This document shows, one piece after another, positions 1-6,314 of a DNA stretch of 10,468 nucleotides. Source of the stretch: Fimbriimonadaceae bacterium (GTDB taxonomy: Bacteria > Armatimonadota > Fimbriimonadia > Fimbriimonadales > Fimbriimonadaceae); NCBI GenBank assembly GCA_020851885.1, contig JADZBW010000372.1:1-10468 (forward strand), read 5' to 3'. Each line of letters begins with the position of its first letter. The stretch's first letter is position 1. Position numbers and translations under genes: made by a program. Below the pieces are notes generated by a model, which did not search any database, was not told the origin of the DNA, and saw nothing but the letters and a program-made list of their open reading frames with translations.

Positions 1-66
1 AGCGCGACGCGAGTTGCCTACGCAGGCTATCGATTGGCGGCTTTGCTCAACAAAGCCATGGGCTAG
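1..66 (+). CDS. 3' end of an upstream gene (last 21 codons), possibly an S1/P1-type nuclease
   Basis: An open frame enters from the left edge and stops at TAG 64-66. It reads SATRVAYAGYRLAALLNKAMG. This looks like a genuine protein C terminus: an amphipathic helix ending in RLAALLN. Zinc-dependent S1/P1 nucleases often end in a similar AGxRLAxLLN helix, so that family is a guess based on a very short match. The gene lies in the same direction as the flagellin. A sigma-28-like promoter begins 33 bases after its stop, so flagellin is probably transcribed independently. No terminator is visible between this stop and that promoter. That it is coding is moderately likely; the family is uncertain. 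Confidence 0.5.
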   Translation, partial: SATRVAYAGYRLAALLNKAMG

Positions 67-98
67 AGCCTGTTTTTGAACCTGAGAGAACCAAAACC

Positions 99-125
99 TA
101 AACTTATTCCATAGTCTGCCGAAGA
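99..125 (+). promoter_or_regulatory. sigma-28 (FliA/SigD)-type promoter of the flagellin gene
   Basis: TAAA at 99-102 is followed after exactly 15 bases by GCCGAAGA at 118-125. The known flagellar sigma-28 consensus is TAAA, 15 bases, then GCCGATAA, so the spacing is exact and the -10 matches at 6 of 8 positions. Transcription would start near 131-133 and give a leader of about 68 bases before the GTG at 200. The position directly upstream of a flagellin gene, a classic late-class sigma-28 target, strongly supports the call. Confidence 0.72.
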
Positions 126-140
126 TTTCACATGGAATTT

Positions 141-163
141 GCGGGGTTTGAAAAAAACTCCGC
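141..163 (+). promoter_or_regulatory. Hairpin in the flagellin 5' leader
   Basis: GCGGGGTTT (141-149) pairs with AAACTCCGC (155-163) around a GAAAA loop. The 9-bp stem contains one G-U pair. No T-tract follows, so it is not an intrinsic terminator. It lies inside the predicted leader, 22 bases before the Shine-Dalgarno sequence. A role in mRNA stability or translation control is an inference. Confidence 0.45.
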
Positions 164-184
164 GGCACGGATGACGTTTGAGGT

Positions 185-191
185 TAAGGAG
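185..191 (+). promoter_or_regulatory. Strong Shine-Dalgarno of the flagellin gene
   Basis: TAAGGAG ends 8 bases before the GTG at 200-202, an ideal spacing. It fixes the GTG as the start, agreeing with the family N terminus (SLRINTN). It is the clearest ribosome binding site in the window; several other genes here lack one. Confidence 0.8.
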
Positions 192-199
192 TTCGATCA

Positions 200-1651
200 G
201 TGAGTCTGAGAATCAACACCAATATTCCGGCGATGCATGCCCTTGCCAATCTTTCGCGAACCAACGCGGATATGCAGGGATCCATCACTCGGCTAAGCTC
301 GGGGCTGCGCATTAACAGTGCGGCAGACGACCCGGCGGGACTGATCATTAGCGAAGGCATGCGGGCCCAAATCAAGGGACTCGATCAAGCCGTCCGCAAT
401 TCCCAGGACGCGATCAACATGTCCAAGACGGCGGAAGGTGCGATGGATGAAGTCCAGCGCCTACTCCGCGACATTCGCGGCCTCGCGGTGAGCTCAGCCA
501 ACACGGCGGTTGCCGATGCGGCCGTCCTCCAGGCGAATCAGACACAGATTCGTTCGACGATCGCCTCGATCAACAGAATTGCCGAGCAAACCCAATTCGG
601 CACGAAGAAGCTTCTCAATGGCACCGCAGGAGCGCTGGCCAACGTGACCTCTACGGCCAATGTCGAGAGCATCTATATGGGCGGAACCTTTAATGGCGAT
701 TCCGTCGTAAGTGGCCCGATCACGATTAATCGCGTCGTTCAGGGAACCCGGGCGGCGATCGCTTTGGGTCAAACCTTTGCCAGTCCGAACACGGTCGTCA
801 CCCAGGCCGGCTCGTTTGTGATCAACGGATACTCCTTTACCAGCGACGGCACCGAGACATTGTCAAGCCTGGCCGCCAAGATCAACGAGATGTCCTCGAC
901 CACCCACGTCACCGCGCAAATCACCGGTGCTGGTCCCTACTCGATCTCGCTGTCCCAGACAACCTATGGATCGCAGCACAGTATCGACTTCTTCGATCCT
1001 TCCAATGTGATCCACAATGCGGCATCTGCGACATCGACCGGTATCAACGCCGTGTTCAATGTCTCCGTTACCACCGACAACGGAGTTCAAACCATCCCGT
1101 TCACCGGTGGACAAGGTCCGCAGGAGTCTGGCCTCCGCTTAACCGACCGAGATGGTAACGCGATCATGCTCAATGAGAACGGCAATGCTTCGATCGCCGC
1201 CGCTACTCAGGTCGGCGTCTTGACCGCAGGCAACGTTCGATTCCAAATCGGAGCGTTTGCAAATCAATCCGTTTCGTTCTCGATGCCCACCGTCTTTGCC
1301 CAGAATCTCGGCACGGGCGCCGTTCCAGGCGGGTCCATTGCGAGCCTCGATGTAACAACCCAGCAAGGCGCATACGACGCGATGAAGATCATCGACGCCG
1401 CGATCACCCAACTGGGCCAGCAGCGTGGCGAACTGGGATCGTTCCAAAAGAACTTCCTCGAGTCCACCTCCAGGTCACTTGGTATCGCGATGGAGAACCT
1501 TACTTCAAGCGAGAGCCAAATTCGAGATGCCGACATGGCTCAAGAAATCACCGAATACACACGACTCCAGATTCTCCAGCAGAGCGGCATGTCCGTACTC
1601 GCTCAGGCGAACAAGCAGCCACAGCAGGTCCTCCAACTCCTGCAGGGCTAA
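200..1651 (+). CDS. fliC: Flagellin (flagellar filament subunit)
   Basis: This is the structural subunit that polymerises outside the cell, after export by the flagellar type III apparatus, to form the filament. The 483-residue product has the conserved flagellin ends. The N-terminal D0/D1 helices (about 1-140) include SLRINTN, RLSSGLRINSAADDPAGL (31-48), NSQDAIN and QFGTKKLLNG. The C-terminal D1/D0 helices (about 388-483) include GELGSFQ, DADMAQE and the terminal region QILQQSGMSVLAQANKQ. Between them, about 140-385 is a variable outer domain. Its segment around 204-262 (SFVINGY, then TLSSLAAKINE, then YSISLSQTTYGS) fits the flagellin hook IN motif. The GTG start is set by TAAGGAG. The gene has its own sigma-28-like promoter and terminator, so it is monocistronic. 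There is no signal peptide, as expected. The symbol could equally be hag or flaA. Confidence 0.97.
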   Translation: MSLRINTNIPAMHALANLSRTNADMQGSITRLSSGLRINSAADDPAGLIISEGMRAQIKGLDQAVRNSQDAINMSKTAEGAMDEVQRLLRDIRGLAVSSANTAVADAAVLQANQTQIRSTIASINRIAEQTQFGTKKLLNGTAGALANVTSTANVESIYMGGTFNGDSVVSGPITINRVVQGTRAAIALGQTFASPNTVVTQAGSFVINGYSFTSDGTETLSSLAAKINEMSSTTHVTAQITGAGPYSISLSQTTYGSQHSIDFFDPSNVIHNAASATSTGINAVFNVSVTTDNGVQTIPFTGGQGPQESGLRLTDRDGNAIMLNENGNASIAAATQVGVLTAGNVRFQIGAFANQSVSFSMPTVFAQNLGTGAVPGGSIASLDVTTQQGAYDAMKIIDAAITQLGQQRGELGSFQKNFLESTSRSLGIAMENLTSSESQIRDADMAQEITEYTRLQILQQSGMSVLAQANKQPQQVLQLLQG

Positions 1652-1678
1652 CGAAATCAATAACCTCCACCTCCTTAA

Positions 1679-1712
1679 CCCTCGTCGACGGCTATCGACG
1701 AGGGTTTTTTTT
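1679..1712 (+). terminator. Intrinsic terminator of the flagellin gene
   Basis: CCCTCGTCGA (1679-1688) pairs perfectly with TCGACGAGGG (1695-1704) around a CGGCTA loop, and eight T residues follow directly (1705-1712). This is a textbook Rho-independent terminator, 27 bases after the flagellin stop. It isolates flagellin from the parA operon. Confidence 0.95.
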
Positions 1713-1789
1713 GGACGAATTCACGCCTCTGTATTCGACCACCCACCTTTGGTCTGCTTTGCAAGTTCTTCCTGAGAGGACATATCCGC

Positions 1790-1795
1790 CATAAT
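1790..1795 (+). promoter_or_regulatory. Candidate -10 box of the parA operon
   Basis: CATAAT matches TATAAT at 5 of 6 positions and sits only five bases before the parA GTG at 1801. No good -35 hexamer lies at 16-18 bases. TTGCAA at 1759-1764 is too far from this box, although it is 16 bases from a weaker CATATC at 1781-1786. Because a terminator closes the previous gene at 1712, a promoter must lie in 1713-1800. If this box is used, the transcript would be leaderless or nearly so. Confidence 0.4.
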
Positions 1796-1800
1796 CAATC

Positions 1801-2586
1801 GTGCCAATTTGGGGTGTCGTGAATCAGAAGGGAGGAGTTGGCAAGACGACAACGGCCGTGAATCTTGCCGCCGGCTTGGCCCAGCGCGGATTCCGCACGC
1901 TTCTCATCGACGGCGATCCCCAAGGAAACGCAACCACCGGGCTCGGCATCGACAAACATGCGGCCGAGGCCACCCTCTATGAGGTGCTCGCCGAAGTTGT
2001 CGACGACCCCGACGCGGATACTCCAATTCGAAGGGCGATCGTGCCGGTTTCTGAGCATTTGGGGGTGGTCCCCTCGACGTTAGACCTGGCTGGAGTCGAG
2101 GCGATTCTCATGAATGCCGTTGGGAAGGAACTGATTCTCCGAGACGCACTCGAACCGATTCGTTCGGAATTCGATTGGATCATCATCGATTCGCCGCCCA
2201 GCCTGGGATTGCTGACAATCAACATCCTCGCGGCGGTGGAGAGCGTCCTGGTGCCAATGCAATGTGAGTTCTACGCGCTGGAAGGACTCAGCCAGTTGCT
2301 CAAGACGGTGGAGATGGTGCGAAGACGGATTAATCCCGGACTCAGTGTCAAGAAAGTTCTGCTGACCATGCACGATCCCCGAAATCGGCTGACTCAGCAA
2401 GTCCAACAGGAAGTTACCGACTACTTTGGCGAGAAAGTCTCGAAAGTCGTCATTCCCCGCAACGTGCGCCTTAGCGAGGCGCCCAGTTTTGGTGAAGCCG
2501 CCGTTGTTCGCTTCCCCACTTCCAAGGGGGCTGGCGCCTACTTTGAATTCGTGGACGAGGTGATGGCAGAATGCGCCGCCAGATAG
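1801..2586 (+). CDS. parA: Chromosome-partitioning ATPase ParA (Soj)
   Basis: ParA is a deviant Walker-type ATPase that binds DNA non-specifically as an ATP dimer and, with ParB at parS, drives segregation of the replication origin. The 261-residue protein is the usual size of chromosomal Soj/ParA without an N-terminal HTH domain. The deviant Walker A motif KGGVGKTT is at 10-17, with signature Lys10 and catalytic Lys15. LLIDGDPQGN (34-43) is the Walker A' region, DWIIIDSPPSLG (125-136) holds Walker B, and RNVRLSEAPSFG (220-231) is the conserved C-terminal segment. GTG 1801 is the only reasonable start, since the first beta strand begins at residue 3. No Shine-Dalgarno sequence stands at normal spacing; GAGAGG lies about 20 bases upstream. 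The gene overlaps parB by 16 bases and is first in the operon. Confidence 0.97.
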   Translation: MPIWGVVNQKGGVGKTTTAVNLAAGLAQRGFRTLLIDGDPQGNATTGLGIDKHAAEATLYEVLAEVVDDPDADTPIRRAIVPVSEHLGVVPSTLDLAGVEAILMNAVGKELILRDALEPIRSEFDWIIIDSPPSLGLLTINILAAVESVLVPMQCEFYALEGLSQLLKTVEMVRRRINPGLSVKKVLLTMHDPRNRLTQQVQQEVTDYFGEKVSKVVIPRNVRLSEAPSFGEAAVVRFPTSKGAGAYFEFVDEVMAECAAR

Positions 2587-3419
2587 GAAAAGGACTCAGC
2601 CAACTGATTGGCGAGCAATTCGACAGCAACGGTACCGAAATCGCTCTCGACGCAATTTCGCCTAATTCTCGTCAACCACGTCGCGTTTTTGATCCGGCGG
2701 CTTTGGCCGAACTGTCTACATCGATCAAAGAACACGGCATTCTCCAACCCGTCGTCGTTCGCCCGGTCGCCGACGGCAAGTATGAACTGATCGCCGGTGA
2801 ACGCCGGTGGCGAGCCGCCAAGTTGGCCGGGCTCAAGGCCGTCCCGGCTACGGTCAGAGCCGCGACCAATGAGGCGTCCCTCGAACTTGCTCTGATCGAG
2901 AACATCCAGCGGGAAGACATCAATTCCATGGAGTGCGCCCGCGCTTACCGCCTGCTGATCGATGAATTCGGCCTTACACAGGAAAAGGTGGCCGAGCGCG
3001 TTGGCAAGTCTCGGGTCGTGGTGACGAATACCTTGCGGCTGCTGAAGCTCCCGCAACGCATTCAGGATGCGCTTCAGAATGAACAAATCACCGAGGGCCA
3101 CGCAAGGGCGTTGCTCGGGTTCGATAACGAGATCCACATGCTGGCCGTATTCGAAGAGGTCGCCGCCGGCAAGATGACCGTTCGCGATGTGGAGAACAGA
3201 GCCAAGACCTACACCAAGCCGAAGAAACAGAGCGCAAGGCCCAAGGCGCACAATAGCCAAGCCGACCCCGATGACGGCGCACTTGCCGAGGCCCTTTCAA
3301 CCTTCTTCGGAACCCCGGTCAAGTTGCACCGCGGCGAGCTTCACGGCGAACTCTCGATTCAATTCTATTCCGACGACGATCTCGAGAGGATCTTGGAAAT
3401 TCTGGGCTTTCGGATTTGA
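2571..3419 (+). CDS. parB: ParB/Spo0J partition protein, parS-binding CTPase
   Basis: ParB binds parS, spreads along DNA as a CTP-dependent clamp and stimulates ParA. The 282-residue product is full length. The N-terminal tail (KGLSQLIGE, 7-15) would contact ParA. The CTP-binding ParB/Srx domain follows, with PNSRQPRRVF (31-40), the GERRWRA motif (76-82) and ENIQRED (110-116). The parS-reading helix-turn-helix is in LTQEKVAERVGKSRVVVTNTL (about 135-155). A basic linker (211-228) leads to a C-terminal dimerisation region (about 236-282). The ATG lies inside the last codons of parA, a 16-base overlap that implies coupled translation. The stop overlaps the TTG of the next gene as TTGA. No good parS site (TGTTTCACGTGAAACA) is found in this window. 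Confidence 0.97.
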   Translation: MRRQIGKGLSQLIGEQFDSNGTEIALDAISPNSRQPRRVFDPAALAELSTSIKEHGILQPVVVRPVADGKYELIAGERRWRAAKLAGLKAVPATVRAATNEASLELALIENIQREDINSMECARAYRLLIDEFGLTQEKVAERVGKSRVVVTNTLRLLKLPQRIQDALQNEQITEGHARALLGFDNEIHMLAVFEEVAAGKMTVRDVENRAKTYTKPKKQSARPKAHNSQADPDDGALAEALSTFFGTPVKLHRGELHGELSIQFYSDDDLERILEILGFRI

Positions 3420-4036
3420 ACATTCAATACCTCCAGATGTCGCTGGAACACCTGCCAGGAGTCGTGGAACTTCAGCGAGCGTGCTTCCCACCTCCATTTT
3501 CAGAGGAGCTTCTATGGAAGGAAGCGCACCTCCGTCGCCATCTGCAGGTCTTCCCTGAAGGCCAGTTTGTAGCTTTGCACGGCAAAGATGTGGTTGCCAG
3601 CGCGAGCAGCACGCGCATTTCAGAAACCACCTGGCAGGCCCATCGAAGTTGGGAAGAGACGGTCGGTGGCTTTTTCATCTCGAATTTCGATCCTAGAGGA
3701 ACGACCCTTTACGGGTTAGACATTAGCGTCCATCCGGATTTTCGAGGATTGGGCATCGGACGATCCCTATACAATTTGAGATTCGAACTCGTGAGGTCAC
3801 TCAAACTCGCGCGCTACGGAACAGCCTGCCGACTGCCTGATTTTCGAAGCCTCCACCGCGAGGACCCCAAATCGACCGTCGAGTCGTATGCAGAGTCCGT
3901 CGAACGAGGAGACAGAGTTGATCGAACCTTGACGCCCCTCTTGAAATATGGCCTGGAATTTCTCGGAGTCAGCGCCAATTTTATGGAAGATTACGAATCA
4001 GACAATGCCGCGGCATTATTGGAGTGGAGACCTTGA
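3416..4036 (+). CDS. GNAT-family (RimI-like) N-acetyltransferase
   Basis: This predicted cytoplasmic acyl-CoA-dependent N-acetyltransferase has 206 residues; its substrate is unknown. The first strand and helix (IQYLQMSLEHLPGVVELQRACFP, broken at 3-12 and 13-25) fit the GNAT N terminus. The acetyl-CoA loop is motif A, LDISVHPDFRGLGIGRSLY, with the pyrophosphate-binding R-G-x-G-x-G at 110-115. The start is TTG 3416, overlapping the parB stop as TTGA. A later ATG at 3437 would delete the first beta strand and is rejected. There is no clear Shine-Dalgarno sequence, so coupling to parB is likely. The tail (NAAALLEWRP) continues into the next gene in the way the RimI domain continues in known bifunctional RimI-nitrilase proteins. 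That suggests the two products act on one substrate, perhaps as a complex. Confidence 0.88.
   Translation: MNIQYLQMSLEHLPGVVELQRACFPPPFSEELLWKEAHLRRHLQVFPEGQFVALHGKDVVASASSTRISETTWQAHRSWEETVGGFFISNFDPRGTTLYGLDISVHPDFRGLGIGRSLYNLRFELVRSLKLARYGTACRLPDFRSLHREDPKSTVESYAESVERGDRVDRTLTPLLKYGLEFLGVSANFMEDYESDNAAALLEWRP
4021..4024 (+). promoter_or_regulatory. GGAG Shine-Dalgarno that favours a TTG start for the hydrolase
   Basis: GGAG at 4021-4024 lies 8 bases before TTG 4033. The alternative in-frame GTG at 4024 has no purine-rich sequence at a usable distance. TTG 4033 also makes a TTGA overlap with the preceding stop, the same arrangement as at the parB junction. Confidence 0.55.
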
Positions 4037-4887
4037 AGATTCGGATAGCTGCGGTCAACTGGAAGCTGCGTACCATCCGCGGAGACAGCGAGTTCTTCGG
4101 CCATTTCTATGACCTCGTCGAGCAGGCGCATGGGGCGGGTGCCAACATCATCGTCGTTCCCGAACTCATGGTGCTTGAACTGCTCCACTTGGAACCACAG
4201 TTGAAGGAGCCCGACGTTCCCAAGTACTTGGTCCAATATGGCAAGGCGATCGAGGAATGGATCGAGCGAATCTCAAATAACAGCGGCTTGGTTTTGGTTG
4301 GGGGCTCCCACTTCAAGGAGACCAGCGAAGGCATCGTCAACGCATGTGCCGTGGGGCATCCGTCGTTGGGAATCGTACTGGGGGCCAAGAACAACCTCAC
4401 CCAATATGAAAAAGAGATGTGGGATCTCGTCCCTGGAACTTCGCTCGTTCAAATTCCCGACCGCCGACTCGGGGTGACGATCTGCTATGACTCGGAATTC
4501 CCAGAATCCGGACGAGCCTTGGCGGAGGGTGGAGTCACCATCCAATGCGTTCCGGCCTTCACCGAATCGCTCTATGGATTCAATCGTGTCCGGTGGAGCG
4601 GACACGCCCGAACGATCGAGAATCAGTGCTATCTTGCCCATTCATCATTGGTTGGGGATCTTGGACGTGAGCCGGTGCCAACGACCTATGGCAGCAGTGC
4701 CATCCTGTGCCCGCCGCTGAAGCAGTTCCCGTCATCAGGAATTTTGGCCACCACCGCATTGAACGAAGAAGGTATCGCCATTGCCGAACTCGATATGGAC
4801 TTGCTGGAAGAAGCTCGCGCAACCGGTGATGTCCGAAACTGGCATGACCGCCATCTCAGCCAGTGGCCAATTCGCGATTCCATCTAG
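4033..4887 (+). CDS. Carbon-nitrogen hydrolase, nitrilase superfamily (RimI-linked class)
   Basis: Nitrilase-superfamily enzymes hydrolyse amides or nitriles, or condense amides, through a Glu-Lys-Cys triad. Counting from TTG 4033 (284 residues), all three are visible: Glu44 in VVPELMVLE, Lys119 in AKNNLTQYE, and the nucleophile Cys151 in GVTICYDSEFPE. The size and alpha-beta-beta-alpha pattern fit one complete domain, with no signal peptide. The gene overlaps the acetyltransferase by 4 bases. In other bacteria a closely similar hydrolase is fused behind a RimI-type acetyltransferase (Nit/RimI class, nitrilase class 12), whose substrate is not established. The product is therefore probably an amidase or amide-transfer enzyme acting with the GNAT partner. 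GTG 4024 is an alternative start that adds three residues. The superfamily is certain; the substrate is unknown. Confidence 0.92.
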   Translation: MKIRIAAVNWKLRTIRGDSEFFGHFYDLVEQAHGAGANIIVVPELMVLELLHLEPQLKEPDVPKYLVQYGKAIEEWIERISNNSGLVLVGGSHFKETSEGIVNACAVGHPSLGIVLGAKNNLTQYEKEMWDLVPGTSLVQIPDRRLGVTICYDSEFPESGRALAEGGVTIQCVPAFTESLYGFNRVRWSGHARTIENQCYLAHSSLVGDLGREPVPTTYGSSAILCPPLKQFPSSGILATTALNEEGIAIAELDMDLLEEARATGDVRNWHDRHLSQWPIRDSI

Positions 4888-4899
4888 GGAAACGCGCAT

Positions 4900-4928
4900 T
4901 TGGCGAGAACGGAATTTGTCAGTAAACT
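4900..4928 (+). promoter_or_regulatory. Candidate sigma-70-type promoter for the thioredoxin-like gene
   Basis: TTGGCG (4900-4905) and TAAACT (4923-4928) are 17 bases apart, and each matches its consensus hexamer at 4 of 6 positions. The -10 box ends nine bases before ATG 4938, so transcription would start at or just before the start codon. No Shine-Dalgarno sequence is seen, consistent with a leaderless message. Read-through from the upstream operon remains possible because no terminator lies in 4888-4937. Confidence 0.42.
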
Positions 4929-4937
4929 GAGTCCATC

Positions 4938-6266
4938 ATGGCGAAGCTAGCTATTTTTCTTCGGATCGCCTCTGGATGTCTGGCGATGGTCTCTGTTTGC
5001 GCGTTTGCCCAGACGAACGCGAAAGATATCCTGAAGTCGATTTCCGACTATCGAACCCAGCAGTTTGCCGAGGCGCGAGCCAGCGGCAAACCGATCAACA
5101 TTGCCGACATCGAGAAAGCAATAAGAGCCAAGGCCGATGAGGCCGTCAAGAACGTCGACCCAGCCAAAGTGGAGGCAAAGGACGCCTATGACTGGGCTCA
5201 ATTGTTCCAAATGACGGGTCAGCACAAGGTCGCATGCAACTTAGCGCAGAAGTTCTTGACCACCAATCCTGAGCCTGACCAGAAGTTCTCTGCTCAGATG
5301 ATGATGATGGTGAGTTGCAATGCACTTGGCGAGGCCGAAATGCTCGCCATGACGCTTCGGGACATCAAACCCACCAACGCCAACACGGGTCGAACCCTTG
5401 CCGCGAGTGCAACGGGCGCGTATATCGACACGATTGCCGAGAAACAGGGTGTCGATGAAGCCCTGAAGGTATTGGCGGATGTCGAAGGCAAGATCCCCGA
5501 GGTCGACCACAAGGCCTATGCGAAGCAAATGTTGGATGCCGCCAAAGCCCGCGAAGCAACGAATCCTCCGGCTACCGCGCCGAAACCCGACGACGAACGG
5601 CTCGCCCAATTTGAAGCGAATTCCCGCCAGTTGTCAGAAACTTACCGGTTCCGATTCGTCGACAAGAAAGCCGAACTCCTACGCGGCGCGGGCCGGAAGG
5701 ACGACGCGGTTAAGGTGCTTGGCGAATACGTCAAGAACGCTGATCCCAAGTCGCCGACCTATCGCTCGGCCAAATCGGCGCTGACCCAGATGACGATCGT
5801 CGGAGCCCCTGCCGCGTCGATGATGATCGAACGAGCCTATGGCGAATTCAAAGGTCTCGATCAATACAAGGGAAAGGTTGTTATCGTCGATTACTTCGCC
5901 CATTGGTGCGGCCCGTGCAAGGCGAGCTATCCCGACATGCGCAAAATGTACGACGAACTCCATGGCAAAGGCCTTGAGATCGTGGGGGTGACCCGTTATT
6001 ACGGATACTACAAGACCGAGAACACCCAGGCTCGGGATATGCCAAAAGACACTGAGTTCGCCAAAATGGCCGAATTCATGAAGGAGTTCAACATCATCTG
6101 GCCCGTCGTTTATGGCGACCAATCGAACTTTGAGGCCTACGGTATCACTGGAATTCCAACGACGATCCTGATCGATCGCAAAGGAAACGTTCACTCGATC
6201 GATGTTGGCTACTCGCCTGCGTCCTTCAAGAAATTCCGCGAGGAAGTTGAAAGGGCGCTCGGTTAG
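4938..6266 (+). CDS. Exported TlpA-like thioredoxin-fold protein with long helical N-terminal region
   Basis: This is a predicted thiol-disulfide oxidoreductase acting outside the cytoplasm. The 442 residues begin with a Sec signal peptide (about 1-24, likely cleaved after AFA). Residues about 30-290 are helical and charged, with two TPR-like stretches (DEALKVLADVEG near 173 and DDAVKVLGEYVK near 255). Cys100 and Cys127 could form an extra disulfide. From about 293 a TlpA/AhpC-type thioredoxin domain follows, with active site WCGPC at 323-327 and the cis-proline loop GITGIPTT (Pro407). An insertion rich in Tyr (VTRYYGYY, 351-358) follows the strand after the active site. The usual TlpA length is about 180-200, so the N-terminal 260 residues are an addition whose role is unknown. 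It may bind a client protein. The 50-base gap to the hydrolase contains a possible promoter. Confidence 0.9.
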   Translation: MAKLAIFLRIASGCLAMVSVCAFAQTNAKDILKSISDYRTQQFAEARASGKPINIADIEKAIRAKADEAVKNVDPAKVEAKDAYDWAQLFQMTGQHKVACNLAQKFLTTNPEPDQKFSAQMMMMVSCNALGEAEMLAMTLRDIKPTNANTGRTLAASATGAYIDTIAEKQGVDEALKVLADVEGKIPEVDHKAYAKQMLDAAKAREATNPPATAPKPDDERLAQFEANSRQLSETYRFRFVDKKAELLRGAGRKDDAVKVLGEYVKNADPKSPTYRSAKSALTQMTIVGAPAASMMIERAYGEFKGLDQYKGKVVIVDYFAHWCGPCKASYPDMRKMYDELHGKGLEIVGVTRYYGYYKTENTQARDMPKDTEFAKMAEFMKEFNIIWPVVYGDQSNFEAYGITGIPTTILIDRKGNVHSIDVGYSPASFKKFREEVERALG

Positions 6267-6273
6267 ACTCTCT

Positions 6274-6309
6274 GAGGGACTGGAAAGGACCTTTCCAGTC
6301 CCTCTTTTT
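6274..6309 (+). terminator. Intrinsic terminator between the convergent thioredoxin-like and trpA genes
   Basis: GAGGGACTGGAAAGG (6274-6288) and its exact reverse complement (6290-6304) form a perfect 15-bp inverted repeat around one base. In RNA this is a 13-14 bp stem with a 3-5 base loop, and T5 follows (6305-6309). It is a good + strand terminator 7 bases after the thioredoxin-like stop. On the - strand no T-run follows the hairpin, so its use for trpA is doubtful. Confidence 0.9.
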
Positions 6310-6314
6310 GCGTC

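Noticed and set aside
124..139. parS-like sequence with core TTTCACATGGAA upstream of flagellin
   Set aside because: Only about 10 of 16 positions match TGTTTCACGTGAAACA and the symmetry is broken in the right half. A chance match is likely despite the nearby parB.
2538..3260. Long - strand open frame (240 codons) opposite parB
   Set aside because: It is fully covered by parA/parB with unmistakable motifs, and its translation has no recognisable domain.
3437..4036. ATG 3437 as start of the acetyltransferase
   Set aside because: It would remove the first beta strand of the GNAT fold. TTG 3416 keeps it and overlaps the parB stop.
5679..6194. - strand open frame (171 codons) opposite the thioredoxin-like gene
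   Set aside because: It lies over the WCGPC and cis-Pro coding region; an antisense artefact.
6274..6304. Hairpin read as a bidirectional terminator also serving trpA
   Set aside because: The hairpin is symmetric, but on the - strand it is followed by AGAGAGTC rather than a U-run, so only + strand termination is supported.
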